Origin: Pseudoduganella armeniaca
Lineage (GTDB): Bacteria; Pseudomonadota; Gammaproteobacteria; Burkholderiales; Burkholderiaceae_D
DNA: 64,000 bases
Reading direction: 5' to 3'
Assembly: GCF_003028855.1 (NCBI RefSeq)
Contig: NZ_CP028324.1
Coordinates: forward strand, 3,286,001-3,350,000
Both the position numbers and the translations under genes were made by a program. A model generated the notes under the pieces. The model made no database searches. It saw only the letters and a list, made by a program, of their open reading frames with translations, and was not told the origin of the DNA. This document shows positions 50,077 through 62,087 of this stretch, piece by piece; position 1 is the first letter of the stretch; the number at the start of each line of letters is the position of its first letter.

Positions 50077-51569
50077 GTGGAGCAGCAGCGCTATCTGGCA
50101 CTGATCGAGCGCCTGGAGTACGAGGCGTGCACCTGGCCGCGGCGGTTTCGCGCCCGGGTGCTGCTCGTCAGCCTGGGCCTGTACGGCGCCGAGCTGGGCC
50201 TGCTGCTGGCTGCATGGCTGGGCTGTCATGCGCTGCTGCGCCACCTGCCGGCCGTCGACGCGACGCTGGTCGCAGCAGTGCTGGGCGCATTGGCCGCGCT
50301 GGCGCTGAAATGGCTGTTGTGGCCGCGTCTCCCCGCGCCGCAGGGCCGGGCGTTGACGCGCGCCGAAGCCCCGGCCCTGTTCGACGCCCTCGACCGCATG
50401 CGCGCGCGCATGGCGGCGCCACCGATCCACCACGTGCTGGTGGACGCGCGCTACAACGTGGCCGTGTTGCAGCGGCCGCGCTGGGGCGGCCTGTGGGGCC
50501 GCCGTACCAATTACCTGATGGTGGGCCTGCCTTACCTGCTGGCCGTTTCCACCAGCGAGCTGTTCGCCGCGCTGGCGCATGAACTGGGGCACCTGGGCGG
50601 CGCGAACGCGCCGCTGGACGCCTGGGTCTACCGCCAGCGCCGCGTGGTGGGCGCGCTGCACGAGCGGTTGCAGGAGCGTGGCGGCGTGCGCTGGCTCGAT
50701 GCGATGCTGGCCTACTACCACGCCGTGACCTTCGTGCTGGCGCGCCGGCACGAGTTCGCGGCCGACCGCGCCGCGACCACACTGGTCGGCGCCGCCGTCA
50801 ACGCGCGCGGCCTGGTACGCGACACGCTGCAGATGCGCTGGCTGCACGAAACCTTCTGGCCCACCTTGCTGCGCCATGCCGACCGCGGCGTGCGCCCGCC
50901 CTTCATGCCCTACACGGCGATGCGCACGGCGTTCCGTGCCGGTCATGCGCAATGGGCCCGGCCGGAGCGGCTGGAAGCGGCGCTGGCGCAGCGCTCCGGG
51001 CGGCACGACACCCATCCCTGCCTGCGCGAACGGCTGGCAGCCATCGGCGTGACGGCGGCATTGCCGCCTGCCCTGGAGCGCACCGCGGCCGACGTGCTGC
51101 TGGGCCCCGACGCCACGCGCCGCCTGGTCGCCGAGTTCGATGCGCTGTGGTGGCGCCGCGAAGGACGCGACTGGGAGCAGCGCTATCACCAGGCCAGCGC
51201 GGCGCGCCAGCGCATGCAGGCGCTGGCGGCGTGCGACGTGGCCGACCTGGCGCCGACGCAGCTGGAGGAACTGGCGCTGCTGACGACCGAATTCGACACG
51301 CCGCAGGCCGCGCGCCCGCTGCTGGCCCGGGTCCTGGCCCAGCCCGGCCAGCATCCCAGGCCGCGTTCCACTATGGCCGCCTGCTGCTCGATGCGGACGA
51401 CGCCCAAGGCCTGCGCTACCTGCAGGTGGCCGCCGCCAGCGAGCGCGCGCTAGCGTCCGGCGCGGCGATGCAGGGCCACCAGTTCCTGCTGCGTACGCAA
51501 GACGAGCGTGCGGCCCAGCGCTGGCTCGAGCTGGTGCAGCCGCCGGCCGTCGGCTCCGCGTTATACTGA
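50077..51569 (+). CDS. M48-like zinc metallopeptidase, one frameshift as read
   Basis: A GTG start at 50077 has an AAGGA site. Two hydrophobic segments (about 27-47 and 58-75) precede the zinc motif HELGH ('FAALAHELGHLGGANAPLDA') and the third-ligand helix 'LARRHEFAADRAATTLVGAA' (ExxxD), the M48 (HtpX/Ste24-type) pattern. The frame breaks at 51355-51357 (CCC for CCCC) within 'QPGQHP', and the last part ('AAFHYGRLLLDADDAQGLRY') is in the next frame; with one base added the protein has 497 residues. It is likely an inner-membrane peptidase or a soluble variant; substrate unknown. Confidence 0.8.
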
Positions 51570-51599
51570 TTCGTCACTCACAGCGCACAAGGAGGCAGC

Positions 51600-52250
51600 A
51601 TGAAAGTCTATCTGGTCGTGGTCGAGACGCTGGCCGACTGGGAAATCGCTTACCTGACGGCGGAGCTGCACAGCCGCCGCTTCTTCGCCAACCCGCTGGC
51701 GCCGTTCGAGCTTGTCAAAGTGGGGCTGACGTCGGCGCCGGTGCACAGCATGGGTGGGATGGCCCTGGCGCCGGACCTGGCCCTGGACGACGTGCGCATG
51801 GAGCAGGGCGACCTGCTGCTGTTGCCGGGGTCGGACATCTGGGACCAGCCGCAAGCCCAGGGCGCGCTGGCGTTCGCGCGCGCCCGGCTGGAGGAAGGCC
51901 ACAACGTGGCGGCGATCTGCGGCGCGACCAACGGCCTGGCCCAGGTCGGCGCGCTGGACCGGCACGCGCACACCAGCAACGACCTGGATTTCTTGAAACA
52001 GACGTGCCCGGACTACCGCGGCGCCGAACTGTATCGGCACGAGCCGGCGGTGCGCGACCGTAACCTGATCACCGCCACCGGCCTGGCGCCGCTGGAGTTC
52101 TCGTACGAGGTGTTCAAGCTGCTGGACGTGCTGCGGCCGGCCACCCTGGAGGCGTGGTACCAGTTGCACAAGACGCGCGAGGCGAAGTGGTTTTACGCGC
52201 TGATGGAGTCGATGCAGGCCAAGGGCCAGGGGGCTGCCCCCGGTACGTGA
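51600..52250 (+). CDS. DJ-1/PfpI-like (type 1 glutamine-amidotransferase fold) protein
   Basis: 216 residues. The nucleophile elbow is 'NVAAICGATNGLAQVG' with Cys about 104, and the N-terminal strand pattern 'KVYLVVVETLADWEIAYL' is typical of the fold. It resembles the group annotated as glutamine amidotransferase-like in many bacteria; no partner subunit is seen, so it may be a chaperone, protease-like or glyoxalase-type enzyme. AAGGAGG site before the ATG. Confidence 0.8.
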   Translation: MKVYLVVVETLADWEIAYLTAELHSRRFFANPLAPFELVKVGLTSAPVHSMGGMALAPDLALDDVRMEQGDLLLLPGSDIWDQPQAQGALAFARARLEEGHNVAAICGATNGLAQVGALDRHAHTSNDLDFLKQTCPDYRGAELYRHEPAVRDRNLITATGLAPLEFSYEVFKLLDVLRPATLEAWYQLHKTREAKWFYALMESMQAKGQGAAPGT

Positions 52251-52271
52251 AGCCTGGTGCCTTGGAGGCTT

Positions 52272-52336
52272 GGGGTCTGTCCCCGGTAAGTGACGGCTCC
52301 TGCCTTAGTAATTGGCAGGGTTAGGGGACTGACCCC
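52272..52336. repeat. Intergenic repeat, GGGGTCTGTCCCC family, copy 4
   Basis: GGGGTCTGTCCCC at 52272-52284 and GGGGACTGACCCC at 52324-52336 form matching arms 39 bases apart. Same arms as the copy at 1362. Confidence 0.75.
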
Positions 52337-52372
52337 GGTTTTTATCGCACCATAAGCGCACACGAGACCCCA

Positions 52373-52425
52373 GGTGACAGGCTCCTATCTGCGAGTCGGA
52401 GACTCGCAGATAGGAGCCTGTCACC
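52373..52425. repeat. Intergenic inverted repeat, 25-base arms, copy 2
   Basis: Perfect 25-base arms starting GGTGACAGGC with loop GGA, immediately downstream of thyA (minus strand). It has the length, loop and GACAGGC/CTGCG core of the copy at 46190 but compensatory changes in both arms, which points to selection for pairing or repeated copying of a hairpin element. Confidence 0.85.
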
Positions 52426-52448
52426 GCGGGTTTGCATGCGTTTGCCGC

Positions 52449-53420
52449 TCACACCGCCATCGGCGCCGTGAGCGGCGGATGGTGCTGGTAACCCTCCAGG
52501 CTGAAATCGGACGGCTCGATTTTTTCGAGCCATTCCGGCTCGTAGCGCCCGGTCTCGGCAAACGCCGGCACGCGCTCAGCGATCACGAGCCGCGGCAGCG
52601 GACACGGTTCGCGCGTCAGCTGCTCGCGCACCATGTCCAGGTGGTTCTCGTAGATGTGCGCGTCGCCGACGAAATAGCTGAACCAGCGCGGCGTGTAGCC
52701 CGTCAGCCGGCCGACCAGCGCCAGCAGCGCGGCTGCCTCGGCGATATTGAAGGGCGTGCCCAGGCCGATGTCGTTGCTGCGCACGTACAGGCACAGCGAG
52801 ATCTCTTTCGTCGTCGCGTTCGGCAGGAACTGGTACAGCAGGTGGCAGGCCGGCAGCGCCACTTCGTCCAGCACGGCCGGATTCCAGCCGTGGAACAGGA
52901 TGCGCCGGCTGCCCGGGTTATTGACGATCGTGTCCAGGCACTCGCGCAACTGGTCCACCGCCTTGTACAGCAGCACGCGCTCGACGCCATCCTCGTGCAG
53001 CGGCGCGACGATGCTGAAACCGTTGGCGCGGGCGGCATCGATCTGCGCCGTGGCGCCAGCATCGAGCACCTTGTAGGCCGGCCATTCGCGCCACTGCACG
53101 CCGTACACGGGGCCCAGGTCGTCGGTGCCGGCGCGGAATGGATTGTCCAGCCACTGGCGGTTCTCGTTGGCGTTCTGGTCCCACACCTTGCAGCCCAGCG
53201 CGCGGAAGTCGGCCGCGCTGCGCGAGGCGCGCAGGAAGGCGCACAGCTCGCCCACGACGGACTTGAACGCCAGCTTCTTCGTCGTCACCGCCGGGAAACC
53301 CTTGGCCAGGTCGAAGCGCATCATGGCGCCCGGCACCGACAGGGTGCGGATGCCGGTGCGGTTGTCCTGCCAGCTGCCTTCGGCCAGGACGGTTTCGATC
53401 AGTTGCTGGTACTGCTGCAT
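52449..53420 (-). CDS. thyA: Thymidylate synthase
   Basis: 323 residues, the length of ThyA in Burkholderia-type bacteria (264 in E. coli), with an internal insertion near 90-160. Converts dUMP to dTMP with methylenetetrahydrofolate. Active-site Cys in 'ALPACHLLYQF', the phosphate-binding Arg in 'DNRTGIRTLSVPG', and 'SNDIGLGTPFNIAEA' (dUMP binding). Cooperates with FolA (49412) and Dcd (30742) in thymidylate synthesis. It appears intact. Confidence 0.96.
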   Translation of the reverse strand: MQQYQQLIETVLAEGSWQDNRTGIRTLSVPGAMMRFDLAKGFPAVTTKKLAFKSVVGELCAFLRASRSAADFRALGCKVWDQNANENRQWLDNPFRAGTDDLGPVYGVQWREWPAYKVLDAGATAQIDAARANGFSIVAPLHEDGVERVLLYKAVDQLRECLDTIVNNPGSRRILFHGWNPAVLDEVALPACHLLYQFLPNATTKEISLCLYVRSNDIGLGTPFNIAEAAALLALVGRLTGYTPRWFSYFVGDAHIYENHLDMVREQLTREPCPLPRLVIAERVPAFAETGRYEPEWLEKIEPSDFSLEGYQHHPPLTAPMAV

Positions 53421-53479
53421 GCGGTTCTCCGTAAAGCGTGCGCGCGGCGCAAAACCCGCGATTCTAGCATGTCCGACTG

Positions 53480-54948
<1,469 letters not shown>

Positions 54949-54952
<4 letters not shown>

Positions 54953-56048
54953 CGTGCGGCCTCCAGTGCGGCTTGCCAGGTCGCCAGCGCGCCGTGCACC
55001 GCGTCGTCCGGCAGCGCCAGCAGGTTGTCGCCGACGTACCATTCGATATAGGAAGTGCGCGGCAGAGCGGCGTGATGGACCTGGTTGTGCAGCCACACCC
55101 CGTGTTCCTGCGCGATGCGGTTGCGGATCGCCAGCGCCGCATCGCGCGCCACGGGCAGGTGCAGGTGCAGCAGGTTGGCCTGCGGCTGTTCCGGATTGGG
55201 CCGCAGCAGCCGATAGCGGCGCAGCGCATCGAACAGCCATTGCGTGCGCCGGAAACAGGCCGGCATCGCGGCCAGGCGCGCGTCCAGCTGCATCGCCGCC
55301 GCGACCACATAGGGCGTGCGGTGGATCACGTTGCCGCCCTGGCGCCGATACCACTCGCGCGCCTGCTCGACGAAGGCGTGGCGGCCGGCCAGCATGGCGC
55401 CGCCCAGCCCGCCGATGCCCTTGTACAGCGACACGTACACGGAGTCGCAGCCGGCCGCCAGCTCCGCCGGCGCCTTGCCATAGCCGGCCGCCGCTTCCCA
55501 CAGCCGCGCGCCGTCGATGTGCAGGTGCACGCCGGTGCTGGCGCAGTGGTCCTTGATGGCCGTCAGTTCCTGCCACGACGGCGCCTGGCCGCCGATCTCG
55601 CGCGCCGGAAGTTCCAGCGCGACGGCGCCCAGCCGGTCCGGGATGGCTTGCAGCTCATCCAGCGTGAACGGGCGGTGCGGATTGCCGGTCGGCAGGGCGG
55701 TGAAATGCTCGAACAGCTGGTGGTTGGCCCGTTCGTGCTTCAGGATGTGCGCGGTCGGATGCAGCGCCACCAGCGCGCTGCCGCGCGCCGCGCAGGCCAG
55801 CCGCAAGGCGGTGGCCTGGGCCATCGTGCCGGTGATGCAGAAGACGGCCGCCTCCATGCCCAGCAGCGCGGCGACCTTGCGCTCGAGGGCCTGGATCAGC
55901 TCTCCCTCGCCATACACGTCGTGCTCGATGCCGTGTTGCTCGCACCATGCGGCCATCGCGGCGAAGGTCTGCGCCGGCGTCGGCTGGCGGTGACCGGGCA
56001 GCACGGTGTGGCAGGCGCGCCGCAGCGTGCTCTCGTCGATGGCCGCGT

Positions 56049-56052
<4 letters not shown>
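54949..56052 (-). CDS. Threonine-aldolase/beta-eliminating-lyase family PLP enzyme
   Basis: 367 residues. PLP Lys in 'VSLYKGIGGLGGAMLAG', Asp pairing in 'HLHIDGARLWEAA', and 'YGEGELIQALERKVAALLGM' as in low-specificity L-threonine aldolase. Converts threonine or allo-threonine to glycine and acetaldehyde, if the family assignment is right. Start at 56052 overlaps the ABC gene stop by four bases, and the stop overlaps rhlE. Confidence 0.85.
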
Positions 56053-57932
<1,880 letters not shown>

Positions 57933-57976
57933 TGTGATGGCTGCCTGCCGGCAGTGTTGATTGCATGGTTGTTGTT

Positions 57977-59047
57977 CTACAGCTTCATCGGTGCCAGGTA
58001 GCCGGTCAGTTCGAGGTAGGCGCGGCCGACGGTGCGGCCAGCGCGGCCCACCGTGACGGCGCCTTCCCAGTACACGGCGCCAGTCGAGCGGCGCGAGTCA
58101 AGTTCCTGGTCGTCCTGCAGCGGCGCGATGTCCCAGCTGGTCGTGCCCGTGACCAGGCGCTGCGCCACCGGATACGCCGCATTGGTGCGCGGCGAGCGCC
58201 AACGCCGCCGTGGCGTGAAGCTGACTTGGTCCGGCCCGTAGTGGACGATCTTGCCGGAACGGTCGCGCCACGTCGCGTGGCCCCACAGTTTAGCACCTCC
58301 CCGGCCGCGCACCTGGAAGGCCATCAGGGCGCCGCCGTCGTCCAGGTTGGCGCCCAGCCAGTCCCAGCCCACCGAGTCGGCATCGAGCACCTGGCTGGAC
58401 CACTCGTGATCCAGCCAGGTGGTCCCCGTCACCGGCTGGCGGCTGCCGTCGGCGCGCGTCACGATGCCGCTGGTGCGCAGCTGCGGCTTGCTGTAGTAGT
58501 AGCTGGCTTGCTGGGGGCGCGGGCCCTTGCGCGAATAACCGCCCACTCCCTGGGGCAACACCGGCTGCGTCGGCACCAGCGCCAGCCGCAGCGTGAAACC
58601 GGCGCCGTCGATGGCGACGTCGTAGCTGCCGTCGGCCCGGCGCGCCATGCGCCAGCCGTCCACCTTGACGTCGGTGTCGCCCGTTTTCGCATAGGCCAGG
58701 CCGAAGCCGGCGCGGGCGCTGCGCTGGTCGTGCAGCAGCTTGCCCTGGGCCGGATCGGACAGGGCCGCGTGGGCGATGATCAGCTGCGTCGGCGCGAACT
58801 GGCTGGGGTTGCGGGCGTCCTGGCCGGTGGCGCTGCGGAAGAAGGTCACCTGGTAGCCCAGCTGCTTGCCAGCGGCGGTGGTCAGCCAGCCCGTGGCATA
58901 CCACCATTCGGTCTTGAAGCCCGGATGCGCGCCGAAGTCGCGCGGGAAATCCAGCGTGGCACCGGGCGCCAGCGGCGTCACCGGGGTGAACGTGGGCGCC
59001 GCCAGCGCGGGACCGCATAATAATAGACAACACAAAAGGCGCCGCAT
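57977..59047 (-). CDS. AttH/CrtC lipocalin-like secreted protein
   Basis: 356 residues with a signal peptide (about 1-16, ending ALA). Two lipocalin-like beta domains; hallmark strands include 'GFKTEWWYATGWLTTAAGKQ' and 'TTWLDHEWSSQVLDADSVGW', as in AttH and carotenoid 1,2-hydratase. AttH family members are usually next to an ABC permease and act in the periplasm or outer membrane; chemistry is unknown. The start overlaps the permease stop by one base. Confidence 0.88.
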   Translation of the reverse strand: MRRLLCCLLLCGPALAAPTFTPVTPLAPGATLDFPRDFGAHPGFKTEWWYATGWLTTAAGKQLGYQVTFFRSATGQDARNPSQFAPTQLIIAHAALSDPAQGKLLHDQRSARAGFGLAYAKTGDTDVKVDGWRMARRADGSYDVAIDGAGFTLRLALVPTQPVLPQGVGGYSRKGPRPQQASYYYSKPQLRTSGIVTRADGSRQPVTGTTWLDHEWSSQVLDADSVGWDWLGANLDDGGALMAFQVRGRGGAKLWGHATWRDRSGKIVHYGPDQVSFTPRRRWRSPRTNAAYPVAQRLVTGTTSWDIAPLQDDQELDSRRSTGAVYWEGAVTVGRAGRTVGRAYLELTGYLAPMKL

Positions 59048-61662
59048 CACCAGTCCTCCCTGACTGCGCGAATCGGACCGCCGGACAGCGCCTGGCGGCC
59101 GGCGACCAAGGCCGTCAGCATCGCCGCCAGCAGCAGCGCGCCCGCGACCGCACCCAGCAGCGGCCATGGATAATGCATTTCCATCGTCCAGTGGAACGAT
59201 TGCGGATTGACGACGTGGACCAGCACCAGGCTGATGGCCCAGCCCAGGGCGAAGCCGGTGCCGATGCCGAGCGCCGTCAGCGCGCCGCCTTCGAGCGCCA
59301 GGATGCCCAGCACCTGGCCGCGCGTGACGCCCACGTGGCGCAGCATGCCGAACTCCTTGGCGCGCGCCAGCGTCTGCGCCGAAAACGTGGCGGCCACGCC
59401 GAACAGGCCGATGACGATGGCAATCGCCTCCAGCAGGTAGGTGACGGCGAAGCTGCGGTCGAAGATCTTCAGCGACAGCGCGCGGATCGCCGTCGGCGCC
59501 GTGATGTCCAGCGCGGCGCCGAACGGCAGGCGCTTCAACGCCGCCTGCGCGTCGCCGACCGTGACGCCCTTGGCCAGCCACAAGGCGGCGTCGCTGACGT
59601 CCGCGTCGCCCGTCAGGCGGCGGTAATCGTCGCGCGTGATTTGCACGGCACCCGTCGACCGCGCGTAGTCGCGCCAGATGCCGGCCACGAAGAACGGCCG
59701 CGGCGCGCCGCGCAGCGGCAATGGCAAGGTGTCGCCGGGCTTGATGCGGTACAGGTCGGCCATCGCTTCCGAGACCCAGGCCGGCGGCAACAGATTGCCG
59801 GCCGGGCGCACGGCGGCGGCACCGACCAGCACCACCGTGCGTTCCGGGTGGGCCGGGTCGAGGTCGCGCGCCATCAACACCACGTTCGGGCGCTGCGGCG
59901 CCAGCGACACGGAAGCCAGGCGCATGAATTCGGCGCGCGCGATGCCGGGCGCGGCGCGGATGGCTTCCTGTTCGCGCGGCGTCAGGCCGGCCGTGGCGCC
60001 GCCCGCCGCGGTGCGCGCATACAGGTCGGCCGGCAGCACCTGCAGGATCCAGTTGTCCACCGAGACGCGGAAGCTGGCCACCATGATGGCCATCGCCACC
60101 ATCAGGCTGAAGCTGGACAGCACGCCACCCAGCGCCACGCCGGCCTGGCCGGACGCGTTGGCCAGCCGCGCCAACGTCAGCGCGGGCACGGCCGGGGCCG
60201 CCGGGCGCGTGCGCGTGGCGGCCTGCCACCAGCGATGCAGCGTGCGGAACGCCAGCGCGGCGATGCGCGGCATCAGCGCGATGCCGCCGATCAGCAGCAG
60301 CGCGATGGCCAGGTAGCCGAAGAGGGGCAGCTCGAACACGGGCGGCGCCTGCGTCAGCGCGGCGGCGACGGCGATGCAGGCCAGCGCCGGCCAGGCCGGC
60401 GCCAGGCGTGCCAGCGCCACCTCGCCGGCGCCCGATTTCAGCGCCACTGCCGGCGTGGCGCGCGCCGCTTCCCAGGCCGGCGCGGCGCAGCCCAGCAGCG
60501 CCACGCCCACGCCCAAGGTGAAGTAGACCAGGGCGCCGATGGGCGTGAACTGCACCGTCGGCTGCACGCCCGCGAAATAGCCGGCGCCCAGGTCGCCGCC
60601 AAAGAAATGCAGGGCCGCCGCCGCGATGCCGTAGCCGGCGGCGATGCCGGCCAGCGCGCCGACCAGGCCCAGCGCCAGGCCCTCCAGCAGCACCTGGCGC
60701 AGCAGGCGGCCCCGTTCCAGTCCCAGCACGCGCAGCAGCGCGAACTGGCTGCGCCGGCGCATCACGGACAACGCCTGCGTCGAGAACACCAGGAAGGCGC
60801 CGGTGAACAGCGCGACCAGCGCCAGCACGCTGAGGTTGACGCGGTAGGCGCGCGACAGGTTGCTGTTGCGGCTTTCCTGGTCGGCGTCGTTCGGCTGGGC
60901 CACGCGGAACCGGCCCGGGTGCTCGCGCTGCAGGCGCGCTTGCAGCGCGGCCTGGAAGGCGTTGCGGTCGACACCGTCGCGCAGCTTCAGGTCCACCCGC
61001 GACAATTGGCCGACGCGGCCGAAGCGCCACTGGGCCGCGCCGATGTCCATCACGCCCAGGCGCTGGCCCACGCGCGCGCGCTGCAGCCCGCCCACGAAAC
61101 GCAGCGGCAGCGGCTGCGTGCCGACCTGGAACGCGACGGTGGCGCCGGGCTGCACGCCCAGCCATTGCTGCGCGGCGGGCGACAGGAACAGCGCGTCGTC
61201 CGCCAGCACGTCGGCCGGATCGGCGCTGGCGGGTGTTCCCATCAGGTCGGGCGTGATGAAGCCGGCCCGGAACACGTCCAGCGCAACGATCTTCAAGGGC
61301 GCGCGGCCGTCCGGCAGCGACGCGGCGAATTCCAGCACGGGCGACGCCACGGCCACCTCGGGCAGTTGGGCCAGCAGCGGGTAGACCGCTTCGTCGAAGG
61401 TGGGCTCGGTGCCGGTGATCTGCACGTCGGCCTGGCCGGACAGGCTTTTCACGGCGGACGAGAACTCGTTGAAGGCGGCCGCATTGATCAGGTGGATGGC
61501 GAAGCCCAGCGCGACACCGACGGCGATCGCGGCGACGGCCATCAAGGCCCGTACCGGGTGGGCGCGCCATTCGCCCAGCAGCAGCCAGCGCGACAGGCGG
61601 CGCAGGCCGGCGGCGCGCTGGCGCGGCGGGACGCGGCTGGCGGGCACCGCCGCGACGCTCAA
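59047..61662 (-). CDS. ABC transporter permease, FtsX/MacB-like double unit (AttFG-type)
   Basis: 871 residues with a TTG start at 61662 that overlaps the DUF4124 stop (TTGA); GTG at 61671 is an alternative. One N-terminal helix ('ALMAVAAIAVGVALGFAIHL'), a periplasmic part, three helices near 270-400, then helices near 430-470, a second periplasmic part and three more. This is the two-FtsX organisation of large permeases acting with AttH-like proteins. No ATPase gene is adjacent; the MsbA-like protein downstream is a self-contained exporter. The ATPase may lie elsewhere. Confidence 0.85.
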   Translation of the reverse strand: MSVAAVPASRVPPRQRAAGLRRLSRWLLLGEWRAHPVRALMAVAAIAVGVALGFAIHLINAAAFNEFSSAVKSLSGQADVQITGTEPTFDEAVYPLLAQLPEVAVASPVLEFAASLPDGRAPLKIVALDVFRAGFITPDLMGTPASADPADVLADDALFLSPAAQQWLGVQPGATVAFQVGTQPLPLRFVGGLQRARVGQRLGVMDIGAAQWRFGRVGQLSRVDLKLRDGVDRNAFQAALQARLQREHPGRFRVAQPNDADQESRNSNLSRAYRVNLSVLALVALFTGAFLVFSTQALSVMRRRSQFALLRVLGLERGRLLRQVLLEGLALGLVGALAGIAAGYGIAAAALHFFGGDLGAGYFAGVQPTVQFTPIGALVYFTLGVGVALLGCAAPAWEAARATPAVALKSGAGEVALARLAPAWPALACIAVAAALTQAPPVFELPLFGYLAIALLLIGGIALMPRIAALAFRTLHRWWQAATRTRPAAPAVPALTLARLANASGQAGVALGGVLSSFSLMVAMAIMVASFRVSVDNWILQVLPADLYARTAAGGATAGLTPREQEAIRAAPGIARAEFMRLASVSLAPQRPNVVLMARDLDPAHPERTVVLVGAAAVRPAGNLLPPAWVSEAMADLYRIKPGDTLPLPLRGAPRPFFVAGIWRDYARSTGAVQITRDDYRRLTGDADVSDAALWLAKGVTVGDAQAALKRLPFGAALDITAPTAIRALSLKIFDRSFAVTYLLEAIAIVIGLFGVAATFSAQTLARAKEFGMLRHVGVTRGQVLGILALEGGALTALGIGTGFALGWAISLVLVHVVNPQSFHWTMEMHYPWPLLGAVAGALLLAAMLTALVAGRQALSGGPIRAVREDW

Positions 61663-62087
61663 GCAGGACACTCCAGCGCCATCAGCCCGGCCACGCGGCG
61701 GGCGCGGGCGCGGGCCGCTTCCAGCTGCCGTGGCGCGGCATTGCGCACTTCGTCCTCGGCCAGCCGACGTTCCAGCTTGGCCTTGTCGCAGCGCTGGCGG
61801 CGCGCGGCGGCGGCGCGTTCGGCGCGTTCGTCGACGCGCTCCTGCGCGGCCTCGCGCGCTTCGCGCTCGCGTTGCAGCCGCTCGCCCTCGGCGCGCTGGC
61901 GCGCCAGTTCGCGCCGCGCTTGCGGATCGCGAGCGGGCGCTTGCGGCGCATCCAGCACGACCTGCTTGCCGCGCTGGCAGGGCGCCTCGCTGTAGGTCAC
62001 CTTGCCGTTCAGCGTGCATTTGTACATCTGCGCCTGGACGGGCAGGGCCAGTGCCATGAGCGTGGCCAGCAGGATCGAGGATTTCAC
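61659..62087 (-). CDS. DUF4124 family exported protein
   Basis: 142 residues from a GTG at 62087 overlapping the previous stop (GTGA). Signal peptide about 1-19 (ending AQA), then the DUF4124 core 'MYKCTLNGKVTYSEAPCQRG' with two Cys likely disulfide bonded, and a long charged Arg/Ala/Glu-rich helix with a late Cys pair. Function unknown. Confidence 0.85.
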   Translation of the reverse strand: MKSSILLATLMALALPVQAQMYKCTLNGKVTYSEAPCQRGKQVVLDAPQAPARDPQARRELARQRAEGERLQREREAREAAQERVDERAERAAAARRQRCDKAKLERRLAEDEVRNAAPRQLEAARARARRVAGLMALECPA

